64,000 bases of DNA from Pictodentalium vernedei (Eukaryota > Mollusca > Scaphopoda > Dentaliida > Dentaliidae), in NCBI GenBank assembly GCA_031216915.1, contig CM062296.1, forward strand, positions 798,021,022 to 798,085,021. The letters run 5' to 3'. The notes below the pieces were generated by a model. The model was given only the letters and a program-made list of their open reading frames with translations, was not told the origin of the DNA and searched no databases. This document shows positions 12,861 to 23,094 of the stretch, piece after piece. Within the stretch, counting starts at the first letter, position 1. Every line of letters starts with the position of its first letter. The translations under genes were made by a program, and so were the position numbers.

Positions 12861-14937
12861 GCAGGTTGTGATGGAGTTGAAGCGATTTCCCCTGCGAAAG
12901 AAGATCCTCCCGTGGAGGAAGCTTTCGTGGTAGGTCCCACAACAGACACCTGAGTAGATTTATCCACGGTCTCAGTGGAGACAGAGATGCTACCAACAGA
13001 ATCTTGCATTGAGATTGTTTTATCTTTAGCAATACTTGCTGAATTAACGGCGCTGGAGGATACGCATATCCTATCATTCCGTCCCAAGGGATCGACAGAG
13101 CGTCCACTGCAAATGCTCTTGGATCCGAACACGGAGACACATACGTCTGCAACTGATTGTTGAGATGTGTCGCAAATAAATCTATCATTGGCCGTTCCCA
13201 TTGGTAGCAAATCTGATTGAATACTTGTTTGTTGAGAGTCCACTCCGACGGCAACAAGCGACCCTTTCGTGAAAGGGAGTCTGCTAGTACATTCAGACGA
13301 CCCGGTATATGACGGACCGAAAGAAGAACCTGATGTTCTAGAGCAAACAGAAGGATTCTTTCCATTAGAATGAACAACGGAATTGAATGAGTGCCTCCCT
13401 GATTCCGTATATACGCCACTACTGTCGTATTGTCGGATAGGATTTGGACATGAGCATTGTGAATAATGTCCATCCAATGACGTAACGCAAGCCAAATTGA
13501 CATCATTTCCTTGATGTTTATGTGCTTGCCCAGGAATTGCAGATCCCAAAGACCCTGGCAGCTTGAATCCGTTGGGATCAATGATGCACCCCAAACTGTT
13601 TGACTGGCATCCGTCATAATGGTAAAACTCGGATCCGGCAACTGCAGCGGAACTCCCTGAGTTAACCACTGAATGTTTGCCCAAGTCTGAATCTCTCGTT
13701 TCACTCGATCTGACAAGAGAACGTCTATGTCGAGCGAATGAATTTTCACACTCCAATTCTGAGTCAAGAAAATTTGGAGAGGACGTGTGCGTAACCGCCC
13801 CATCGGAATGAGATCCGCAGCGGCTCCGCACAGACCTATCAGTCTCATAAATTCTCTCGCTGTGACTTTGTCTGCGTGCAGACAATAGCGAGCGTAACAA
13901 CTGACTAATTTCGCTCTGGTTAACGGCAGACAAACGAGATTGTTGTGCGTCTCGAAGCTCATTCCCAGATGTGTGAATGACTTGGACGGCACCAGATCCG
14001 ACTTCTCCTCGTTTATTATAAAACCGAGACGTCGGAGCAATAGAAGTAGATTCTGCACATCGTTCTGAAGCGTTAACTCGTTGCTGTACCTCTGAAGAAT
14101 GTCGTCCAGGTAGGCCGACGTTACCGCAGACGAATGACCTCGTAAATACATCATTACCGAGTTCATTACCCGAGTGAAAGCCCAGGGTGCTAGATTCAAT
14201 CCGAAGCACATCGCCCGGAATTGATACACCACCCCTAGGACTGCGAAGCGTAGATACTTTCTGAACGTCGGATGTACCATGACGTGAAAGTACGCATCTT
14301 TGAGATCTATGCTTGTTGCAAAATCGTTCACCCGAATACTCGCTCTGACCGATCGAATCGTCTCCATATAAAACTTCGGAGCGACGATCAGCTTGTTTAT
14401 CCAGCTCAAATCTATGACTGGACGGAACGAGCCGTCTGGTTTCGGAACCAGAAACAGATGGCTGTAGAATCCCGGTGTCTCCTGGTTTTCTACGACCTCT
14501 ACCACGTTCTTCATTAAAAGAGACTGCACCTCTGATAATAGAGCGTCTCTTTTCTGCGGATTTGACGGAAGTTGAGTCCATTTTGGACTTCGAGTTAATG
14601 GAGGCTTTCGTTTGAAGGATATCTTTAGACCTTCCGAAATCACCCCTCTCACCCAAGGGTCGTCCGTAATCGACGCCCACTCTTGTGAAAAACTCGACAA
14701 CCTTCCGCCAACCGGTACGCGATAGAGGTTGAAGCCATCACCTCCTGGACCTGCGAGGCCTGCGGTAGGAGAAACCACGTCCTCCACGACCCGCACCTCG
14801 TCCCGTCGACCTCGGGGCGTCTGACCGGTTGTCCCGGCCCGAAGGACGTCCCGAACGTGAGTCGCTACCTTGACGGTCTCTTGAATAAGACCAAGAGGAC
14901 GCACCGGAACCTCTATAGGAACCTCTCTTGGGCGCAT
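12748..14937 (-). CDS. DIRS reverse transcriptase and RNase H
   Basis: Open frame of 729 codons. It copies element RNA to DNA and degrades the RNA strand. RT spans about residues 135-340: VPKPDGSFRPVIDL at 164-177, motif A SIDLKDAYFH with D211, FGLNLAPWAF, and the YLDD box at 276-279. RNase H follows with D443 (TDAS), E477 (KEMM), D502 (SDNT) and D553 (LADSLSR). A conserved DIRS extension IDLFATHLNNQL comes after. The frame overlaps the gag end by about 200 bp in another frame. The true start is uncertain and may lie downstream of 14937. All catalytic residues I can place are intact, so only the recombinase and the gag stop mark this copy as defective. Confidence 0.92.
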   Translation of the reverse strand: MRPREVPIEVPVRPLGLIQETVKVATHVRDVLRAGTTGQTPRGRRDEVRVVEDVVSPTAGLAGPGGDGFNLYRVPVGGRLSSFSQEWASITDDPWVRGVISEGLKISFKRKPPLTRSPKWTQLPSNPQKRDALLSEVQSLLMKNVVEVVENQETPGFYSHLFLVPKPDGSFRPVIDLSWINKLIVAPKFYMETIRSVRASIRVNDFATSIDLKDAYFHVMVHPTFRKYLRFAVLGVVYQFRAMCFGLNLAPWAFTRVMNSVMMYLRGHSSAVTSAYLDDILQRYSNELTLQNDVQNLLLLLRRLGFIINEEKSDLVPSKSFTHLGMSFETHNNLVCLPLTRAKLVSCYARYCLHADKVTAREFMRLIGLCGAAADLIPMGRLRTRPLQIFLTQNWSVKIHSLDIDVLLSDRVKREIQTWANIQWLTQGVPLQLPDPSFTIMTDASQTVWGASLIPTDSSCQGLWDLQFLGKHINIKEMMSIWLALRHWMDIIHNAHVQILSDNTTVVAYIRNQGGTHSIPLFILMERILLFALEHQVLLSVRHIPGRLNVLADSLSRKGRLLPSEWTLNKQVFNQICYQWERPMIDLFATHLNNQLQTYVSPCSDPRAFAVDALSIPWDGMIGYAYPPAPLIQQVLLKIKQSQCKILLVASLSPLRPWINLLRCLLWDLPRKLPPREDLLSQGKSLQLHHNLQGLNLHVFPLCGPSCMASTLQDEQWTRFLTVGGPPLR

Positions 14938-16840
14938 TAGACCCAGAAGTGCCTGTCTTACTCTTATCTGCCGTGTCCGACTTCTTAAAAGCAGATTTGA
15001 ACAGCAGAGAATCCGAAGCTTTCTTTGTAATTTTATCGTAAATTGCAGAAAGCTTGCCGTCGAAGAGAAGTTCTCCGGAGACCGAAGCGACTCTGAGAGA
15101 GTTCTTCACCTTAGTATCCACGAGTGTGGATGTAGCTAGGGCTGCGTCACGTCTAACCAACTCCAGGTTTGCCACTGAAAGGGCGGAGTTACACCTGGAA
15201 TAAGCTACTGCCCTTGAAAGAAGTCTTAAAGAGGATTGTATATCCTGAAATTCTTTCCCTTGAAGACGCAGTGATAACGCCTTAGTAAGGTGATCTGCGT
15301 AAGATAAGGCATCTAAACTGGCTCTGTTAGACGAAATAGTTGTTTCCAACACCGCGGTTGGAATAGACGCCGACGACGGTAATGATAATTCCAAGTCTTC
15401 CGCCTCATCGTCCATACGCAGAGGAACTCTCGGGATACCCTGTCCTGCCGTATCGAATTTATTCCTTGCATTAATGAAAGGCAGGTTGAGAGTATTGGCG
15501 GACAAGAAACCTGCTTTTCCCCTTTTGGAAGCAAGTTTGAATATAGCATCGTTCAATAATTCAAATGTTCTTGCAACATTATTGGACTGAGACGGAAACT
15601 CGGGAGCGATGTCCCTGAACCGCTCAAAGAAATCAGAGTCCAATGACGCTATAATTCTCTTGTCCGGAACCGCAGCAGTCTGGCCCGACGGAACAACTTG
15701 AGGGAGAAAGTGCCGGATGAAGTCCACGGCAGCTTTATGTTCTTCCGGAAGGGATAGCTCCAAGTCATCCGTATCCCTTTCACCATCCGGTCGGACCTCA
15801 TGATGCTCCCGGTCGTCCGCCCCCGATGCTTCGGCGGAGCGTACCGACCCAGCGCCGTCGGATAATTCCCGATCCGACACCGTTTCTGTCGGTTGCTGGG
15901 ATGCTGCGATAAGTTGTGCTATTTGCACAAGTACGTCGGACATCGAGGCCTGCGGAGGTGCAGTCTTTTGCTGCTTCGCCGAGGGCAGCTCCGCATCTGA
16001 TGACTCCCGCATACTCTTCCTATGCGAACGTCCGGAGTCCATCGGCCTCGTGTCCCTGGCTACCGGATGGTGTGACCAGGTCGCCGAAGAATCCCTGATC
16101 CGCGAAGCTGGTAAAATATCGGCGGTCACGTAGCCAAGGTGCGGTCGTGTGCGCTGATGAGAGGAAGAAGCCTTAGCAGTCTCCGCGGACTGCCTATACA
16201 ACGGAGCGTCCCGAGCGACGGACGTGTGCTCCGCTAGCGACACATTTTGTACCACAACATCTGGTCACAGATGTTGTTGTACGATAGAGCGGCCTCTCTC
16301 GCTCGCGGCCCGGCTGGACCTGGACGAGCTAGGAACCGGACTCGAAGGCTTCCTCCGATCTCTCCTACTATCCGCCGTCACTGGGTGTGCACGTTGAATG
16401 TTTATAGTGCTCGCATCACCCAACATTTCCTCCTGGACCGCATCGGACGAACCCGGCTGCCGAACCATTCGGTGAATGGATGCTACACCGGGCGAGCTAG
16501 CGGACGACATTTGTTTAATCTCCATGAGCACTTTTGCTGCTAGCTCTGTATTCATTTGTGACGACGGAAGCGCACTTGCGGAAGATAACATGGAAACATC
16601 ACCCTGTTCTTGTTCTTCTGAAATAGAAACTGATAGAGTAGAGTGACCCTGCGGAGAAAGAGCCGCCATAGCCCTTTCTCCACTAACAACATATCGTGAC
16701 ACGCGTTTCCAATGTTTGTCATCCCAATATTGACATATAGAACAGGGATTAGTGCGAGAACACTGACTACAATTAATGCAATGATCTTGAAAGTCAGAGG
16801 AAGATTTCTTCCTATTACAATTTGAACAATATCCTTTCAT
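14738..16840 (-). pseudogene. DIRS gag-like frame with one in-frame TGA
   Basis: A single frame of about 700 codons runs from ATG at 16840 to a stop at 14738, broken only by TGA at 16267-16265. The first 191 codons begin with a Cys-rich segment (CSNC, CINCSQC, NPCSICQYW) that could bind zinc. The second part (505 codons plus three) is acidic in the middle and ends Arg/Gly/Ser-rich (RGAGRGGRGFSYRRPRRSRR), typical of an RNA-binding gag tail. It overlaps the RT frame. The gag assignment rests on position and composition rather than a firm family match. The TGA may be decay or a programmed site. Confidence 0.75.
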
Positions 16841-17394
16841 TGTGAAAAGTCAACAACAAGTCCTAGTTACTCGCACAAACCCTTAACACAAAGATACATA
16901 ATAACATGATCCATTAATAATGAAAAAACAATTGAAAATCAAAATAATTTTTGAAAAATATTTTTTCAGCGAAGCCCAAGTTTCTGAAAAGTAACAGTGA
17001 GCCCCAATGGATCCGATGGCTAAGTGTGGTCAAAAATTTTTAATTTATATTAAATAATTAATGCAACACTTACGGATAATAAAAATGTATCTTATAGTGA
17101 GATAAACTACTCCAAAGGCAAACAGCCCCCCTCAAAAGAGACTGTTGCCAATGTAAACAAACAGTGTAAAAACACCAGAAAACTTGACTCCAGGCACTGA
17201 CAAAACTGGCCCGAAATCAGTCATCAAAATTACACTCTATCTGATGCAAGACAGAGACTCCCAGGGGAGAATCTGCAGAACATCAGATGGAAGATGCAGA
17301 ACACAACGTTTATACACCCATGGGTGAAAACGTAACTATGGGGAAAATAACAGAAAACATTCTGTAACCAAGCAACTCTCCCAAGAGAATTTAG
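16841..17394 (-). other. Probable DIRS leader and terminal repeat
   Basis: No gene. The sequence lies immediately upstream of the gag-like start and ends where the dispersed repeat begins at 17395. It contains a candidate TATA-like GTATAAACG on the minus strand near 17310. The assignment to the element is by position only; the opposite terminal repeat is deleted, so it cannot be confirmed here. Confidence 0.4.
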
Positions 17395-17930
17395 AAATGA
17401 TCTTTCTCAAAAATATGCCAAAAGCATGGGAGAATTGCAAGGGGGGACTTAGAAGATCAGGGGAGAGGAAACACTGAATAAGCAGTGCAACTTTATAGCA
17501 AGAATGACAACAAGAGGCCCATGCCTCGAAAATAGGCAACTTAACATAATTTCATAAAAAATTTTAAGTACAGCCCTGATTATTTTTTGTCACTCCTTTT
17601 TCCTCTCCTCCTTCTATATCCTCCTTAGAATCACCATTTCTCCAATAATTACGTGTTTGGCATCCTTTAAACTGAGATTTACAAGCACAAAGATCAGTGA
17701 GATGTTGACTGATGAAGGGCCAAACAGAGAATGATAATTGGCGCCAATTTCGGAACGTCCTTGACACTGCGCATGCGCAGTAAGGGCAAAGTATGGAGGT
17801 CCTATAGGACATGATTTCTTTTGGTTTTAGATGCAAATTTTGGGGATTGGGGGGCAAAATTTGTGTTTGGCCCTGGATTTTTTAGAGTTAGCACCAGCTA
17901 AGTCTGGGTCATTGGTACAGTATAAAAATA
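17395..17930 (+). repeat. ~550-bp dispersed repeat, copy 2
   Basis: It matches 7201-7750 from GCCAAAAGCATGGGAGAA to GTCATTGGTACAGTATAAAA. Right of it, homology passes abruptly into non-LTR retrotransposon coding sequence (GACCTGCAAG at 17931). This suggests the retrotransposon inserted at or recombined into this repeat. Confidence 0.8.
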
Positions 17931-18724
17931 TGACCTGCAAGAAATGGGGAGATGGGAAACAAAGTGGCTGATGCAATTCCACCCTGACAAGTGTAACATC
18001 CTCTCAGTAACAAACAAGAAATACAAGCAAATAAATACATATACACTACACAATCATATACTCAGCCATATGGACATCATCAAATACCTCGGCCTAACAA
18101 TAAAATCTGATCTAAACTGGGACATACATATAAATAATATCTACAATAAAGCCAACAAAACTATTGGCTTCCTTAGGAGGAACTTAAATATTGCCTCTCT
18201 TAAAATCAAAGAACAAGCATATAAAGCCCTAGTTAGACCATTGGTCGAATATGCTAGTACAGTGTGGGACCCACACACAAAAAATGAGATAAATAAAATT
18301 GAAAAAACTCAAAGGCGTGCAGCAAGATATGTGACAAACCGACATCACAACAGATCAAGTGTCTCAGACATGATAGCCAGCCTAAACTGGACTGGAAAAC
18401 ACTTAAAGACGTAAAAATGCTAGATTTCAAATGCTCCATAAAATTGTACACAATACAGTAGCAATTGATCATAAATCTAGACTAAACAAGCCACGTCGTA
18501 CCACTCGCCATTCCTATCACAATGCTTTTTGTGTGCTTGAGTCTTGCATTGATGTACGTAAATGGTCCTTCTTTCCACGCACAATACAGGACTGGAACAA
18601 TCTTCCACAAAAAACTGCCACCTTAGAAAATTCTAATAAATTCAAAGAAGCACTAGAAACTAACCTAAATAAGGACGTAACAGGAAACAGTAGAGGTGAT
18701 ATGCCAAAGGACTACCGGGTGTAA
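17931..18724 (+). pseudogene. Non-LTR reverse transcriptase, C-terminal part
   Basis: Reading from GACCTGCAAG the frame gives DLQEMGRWETKWLMQFHPDKC, then YLGLTIKSDLNWDIHINNI, ALVRPLVEYASTVWDPHTK and KTQRRAARYV, the classic post-catalytic thumb region of CR1/Jockey-type retrotransposons. The frame shifts near 18414 and continues as RTTRHSYHNAFCVLES, FFPRTIQDWNNLPQKTAT to a stop at 18724. The palm domain with the catalytic FADD box is missing, so the copy is 5'-truncated, as is usual for target-primed insertion. The protein cannot be active. Confidence 0.9.
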
Positions 18725-19135
18725 ATTGCAGACCTTCGTCACTAAAAGCCTAACGCTTAGATATACATATGTGCATATAGACATGGAAGTTGTAAAAAGT
18801 CTCAAAACATTTTTTTTATCTAAAAACAGTATAACTGGAACAGTCAGTGGAGCATTATCTCCGCTATACTGCCCCACTGAACATAACTAAAAAGTATATA
18901 GATATAACCGACAAACGATAAAACAATCTAACAGTTACCATCATACTATAAACACTAACCCCCTACAGTCTCAGCAAATGCAAACCGCCCTCACTATTGA
19001 CTGCCATTTGAAAATAACTATGAAACAAAATCTATAAACCCATCCACGAGGGCAAATCCGTGCGCACCCCGGGAAACCAAACCAGCAGAATCATCAACCA
19101 GTTGATGGAGGCTGGTCCTAAAAAGAAGAAGAGAA
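17931..19135 (+). mobile_element. 5'-truncated CR1/Jockey-like retrotransposon
   Basis: It contains the RT C-terminus (to 18724) and about 400 bp of 3' UTR. The probable end is the AAAAAGAAGAAGAGAAG tract near 19117-19134, resembling a short-repeat tail. No target duplication was established. The clade is not certain. Confidence 0.7.
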
Positions 19136-19419
19136 GACATGTATGTGTGACAAGTGTGTACATGCGTCTGTGTGTACGTACATTTTAACATGTGTCATAC
19201 CACTAAACTACTAAGGATGGATTCGAATTTGAGGGAGTGGAGGCATGTGTTTTTGTGTATGTATGCGTAGGTATGGTGAATATTTACAGGTGCGCGTGGG
19301 TGGTGTAGGCCTAAGCGTGTCTGTGTGTGTGTATGGCTGGATGCGTAAGCAGGAATATTTGTGTGTGTTTGTGTATGTATGGGTAGGTATGTTGCAGTTA
19401 AATGTTGTCTTTCTTTATC

Positions 19420-21156
19420 TTTGCAGCTTAACCCTAGAAGGAAGAAGACATATCGGCAATATGAAACCACTCAAATGGAGGCAGCTATTAGGGCAGTACA
19501 GGATGGTTTAAGTGTAAACAGGACTTCCATTAATTACCAAATTCCACTTACAACATTAAGGGATCGTGTTGATGGAAGAGTAGGTAAAAATGTAGCAAGA
19601 TCAGGACCAACGCCATTGTTCACGACAGCCGAAGAGAAAGATATGGTCGACCACATTGTTGCAATGTCTGAAATTGGTTATGGGTATACAAGCAGAGATT
19701 TTCGGGTGACAGCCACAGATCTTGCTAGATTTATTGGAAAATCCGATGGAAATTCAATTTTAAGCGAAAAGTGGCTTCGCAAATTTCAAGAAGAGGTGGC
19801 CACTGTTAAAAACATTGAAACCGAGGAAACTTTCTGTTGTCCGTGCCAAATCAGCCAGTAAAGAATCTATCCATGCATATTTTATTCGCCTGAAAGAAAT
19901 TCTCAACAAATATAAATTTATGGACCACCCTGAAAGGATATATAATGTAGATGAATCAGGGATCAGCACAGAAAATAATCCACCCAAAATTATATCATTA
20001 AAGGGTACACCTGTTCAGGCCATGACAAGCGAGAGGTCTTCCATTACCACTCTTATTGGCTGTGTAAATGCAGTTGGCACCGTGATTCCACCTTATTTTG
20101 TTTACAAGGGAAAGAAACGGACACCGGGGTTGTTAGATGGTGCCCTTCCCGGGACTCGGGCAACTGTTTCGGATTCTGGATGGTCGAATAGTGTCATATT
20201 CTAAAATTTTCTAGAAAAACAGTTTTTGAAATATGTTCAGGGACATGAAAGTAACGAAGCCGTTCTCATATTATACGATGGTCATAAATCGCACGTGTCT
20301 TCCATTGGTTGAATGGGCTAGGGAGAACAATATAATTCTTTTTGTGTCGCCACCACATACCAGCCACATATTGGAACCAGTGGATGTGTCATGTTTTGGA
20401 CCTCTTAAGTCCAAGTGCAATCAAGAATGTCACTGCTTCATGTGATCAAATCTGGGAAGAGTGATCACCAGGTACGACGTTTGTAGATTGATATGCAAAG
20501 CTTACGTGAAAGGGGTTACACCTAATAATGCTATTTCTGCTTTCAATAAAACAGAAATATATCCATTCAACCCAACAGCTATTGACACTAGACAGTACGC
20601 ACCAAGTAAGGTATATTTTGATTGAACTGAGGAGGATTCTAGTGCCGATACACAGATCGAAAATGTTTCACCCCTTCAACTTGAAAATGAAATTAACTTA
20701 CGCCAGTATCTGAATAAGAAAGTGCCAAAAGTGGAAAGAAAGAAGAGTAAAAAACGACCAATCAGTGGGTGTGCCATTACCGACGACAACATATATGAAA
20801 TTCTTAAAGATGAACATGACCAGAAAGCTAAAACCAAATCAACAGACAATAAACATAAATCTAAAAAAACTAAAACTGAACATAGTAAAGGAAAACAGAA
20901 AACATCAAAACATTTCTCACCAACAGAGGCGGAAGATGCCTCAGATAATTCCTCGGGAGAAGACGAAGTGTGTTGCGTCTGCAACAAATGGTCAGCGCAA
21001 GACGTACAGAGATATGACACTTTGGTTATCATTAATTGGGCACAGTGTGATCAGTGTCAACACTGGACTCATCTTATCTTCTGTTCCAAAATTCGTGTAG
21101 TGAGAAGGGGTGTCAAATTTTTGTGCCCACATTGTGATCCAGACACGTCTGTATAG
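19420..21156 (+). pseudogene. Pogo-like transposase with C-terminal PHD finger
   Basis: A DDE transposase of the pogo/Tigger type, broken into three frames. Frame 1 (to about 19790) has a Psq-type HTH (RKKTYRQYETTQMEAAIRAV) and a CENP-B-like DNA-binding part. Frame 2 (about 19790-20300) has YNVDESG with the first catalytic D and LYDGHKSH with the second, with a TAA at 20202. Frame 3 has PPHTSHILEPVDV with the third acid, then stops TGA at 20443 and 20623, and runs to 21156. The last ~55 residues form a C4HC3 PHD pattern (CCVCNKW, QCDQCQHWTH, CPHC) after a Lys-rich linker. A TTTCTTTATCTTTGCAG tract before 19428 looks like a 3' splice site, so an upstream exon is possible. Confidence 0.9.
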
Positions 21157-22261
21157 ATATGAGAAACACCAGCAAACATTCTGTAAATATGTTTCAAATT
21201 TCATTGTGACTTGGAGTTTAATGGAATTTATTGAAGTGTTAAAGAAATATAATTTGGTGTCGTTATACTATTGTGATCGCAGCGGGTTGGTACAAAAACT
21301 CACACGGAGAAGATTTCCCACGCACACCGTAAAATCTGATGCTCCAACTGAAAATATTCTACACATCCACGCATCGTTTCTTGTTATTCCATCGCTGCAT
21401 TTATTGTTTACATACAAAAGCAGTTACATGTGTGTTTTTGTACCATTTAATGGCGCCCACACTTTAACTTTGTTGCTGGCTATTTCATTGGAACCAGGGT
21501 AAGTGATTTATTAATATTCTGTTGATGTTTTTTTCATTAATCCTATAGATATACCCTTCTCACAAAGATATCTTCTCTATATTCAATATCTAGAGTCGAC
21601 CATTCACCCAAATGTTCCTTTCAGCACCAGGCGGTCTTCCATACTGGCATATAATCATATGCAATAAATTTTTCATTGGTAATTGAAAACTGGACGCGTT
21701 CTTCCGGTTGACCTATAAATACAGCACCCCACTTTCAGTCACAGATTTTCGTAACAGTGAGCATCTTGAAATGCGGTTTTCAGGAAATGTGTACATTATA
21801 AATGTAAGAATATGAATATTACAAAGTTTATTCAATTTTAGAATTAAATTTGAAAGTGTGCTCTACATTCTTAGATTATCGAAAACTGGACGCACCATGA
21901 TACAGTTTGGTTGATTTTAGTGACAAAAGAAATTTACTTCAAATCTCAAAATTCCACCTATTCTTCAAAATTCAGGTTAGTTACTGGTATATATCTTATT
22001 TTAATTACTTTTAGGTTACAATGACATGAACTGTTGGGTTTTTAGGCTTTTTGATGTTGTTTTTGGAACATTGTCATTGAAAATTTGGTGAAAACTGGGT
22101 CCCTGAAGTCCTTAACACCTATCACAATACATGTCACAACTAATGAAATCTACATGGGGCCGGATCGACTGTGGCGCGGTTCCGGCTGAGGCTGAATCAT
22201 CTGGGGACTGATGGTCTTTGAGGACGATAGACCTGTTACAGTCTGCAGTAGAGTTGTGAAG
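21157..22261. other. Downstream flank of pogo pseudogene
   Basis: No gene is supported. GAAAACTGGACGC occurs twice in the same orientation (about 21687 and 21878), and AAAACTGG-type fragments recur near 22090. I could not identify terminal inverted repeats for the pogo element here. Confidence 0.4.
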
Positions 22262-22700
22262 TTAAGGGGACATCCAACCTAACTTTGGTCAAATTTCATG
22301 CAATTTTCTTTCAAGTTTAAAAAAGGCCCAAAATGAATAACCCCAATAAATTATACACCAAAATGCTTGGAATGAAACATAGAACATGTGGAAACTGAAA
22401 TTTGCCATGGAACTGCTGCCATGTGTAAATAGCACCACCTGAAAGTCTGCTATGGCATAAGTAAGAGAACAAAATTTTTACAATAAAGTACCTCAAAATA
22501 AAATAACAGCTGTATTCTATAAACATTGAAGTACATACTCGAAGAAATCTTTTCCTAATTCATGAAAGTAATAAAGATTGAGACCAAATGTTACAAGTGG
22601 AGTGCTCAGTGACTGAAGGCAGACATTTTCTTTTGTTTATGTTTTGATTTGGGGAGTTCAACAAAGGTCAACTTGAAGGAGTCCAGCAGAAGAAGTATGG

Positions 22701-22702
<2 letters not shown>

Positions 22703-22731
<29 letters not shown>

Positions 22732-23079
22732 GGTGTTTAAGGTCACATACTTATGCACAATGGCTAATCGTGACCGTGACAGTTTTACGGGTGGAGGAAG
22801 CCGGAGTACCCGGAGAGAACCACCGAGCAACGACGAGCAGCTGTCAGCTCTCCAACATCGTAACTCTGAACTCTGCACCGCAGCACAGGCAGGGTTAGAG
22901 TGGTTGAAGACATGCGCACCATCGACGTGCAGTACGCCTCAGTGCACAGCGTCATCGTGCCCCCATGTAGGCAATCGGGGTGAAGCGTCTTGCCCAAGGA
23001 CACAACGCGGTTGCCGCAGGTGGGATTCGAACCGAGGACCTCTCGGCTTGCAGCCTGCATCTCTACCACCTGAGCCACA
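22703..23079 (-). mobile_element. tRNA-headed SINE, full length with 15-bp TSD
   Basis: On the minus strand it starts with a tRNA-like head containing A box TGGCTCAGGTGG and B box GGTTCGAATCC. A conserved central block follows (GGTTCTCTCCGGGTACTCCG). The tail GTGACCTTAAACACCAATAA ends in (AATA)n. The 15-bp duplication AGAAGAAGTATGGAA at 22688-22702 and 23080-23094 is perfect. RNA polymerase III would transcribe it from the internal boxes, with a partner LINE supplying the machinery. The central block recalls a SINE core shared by molluscs and other invertebrates, by memory only. Confidence 0.95.
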
Positions 23080-23094
23080 AGAAGAAGTATGGAA

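Larger units (their letters stand above)
12395..17390 (-). mobile_element. DIRS-type retrotransposon, 3'-truncated
   Basis: Three overlapping frames on the minus strand follow the DIRS order: gag-like, RT plus RNase H, tyrosine recombinase. The recombinase is cut off at about 12395, so the 3' terminal repeats are gone. The 5' end is not fixed. Sequence up to about 17390, including a GTATAAACG stretch on the minus strand near 17310, probably holds the 5' inverted terminal repeat and leader, because the dispersed repeat starts at 17395. No aspartic protease or DDE integrase is seen, as expected for DIRS. Confidence 0.85.

Noticed and set aside
12861-14680. Long open frame upstream of the recombinase as a separate protein
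   Set aside because: It is serine/arginine-rich nonsense antiphase to the RT/RNase H frame, which holds all the conserved motifs; only the last part, from about 12860, matches a recombinase.
19420-21156. Domesticated host gene from pogo transposase
   Set aside because: Two frameshifts and three stops break the frame, so this copy cannot encode a protein as it stands.
23010-23079. Functional tRNA gene
   Set aside because: A and B boxes are present but the anticodon and acceptor stems do not pair well, and the sequence is the head of a SINE with a 15-bp duplication.
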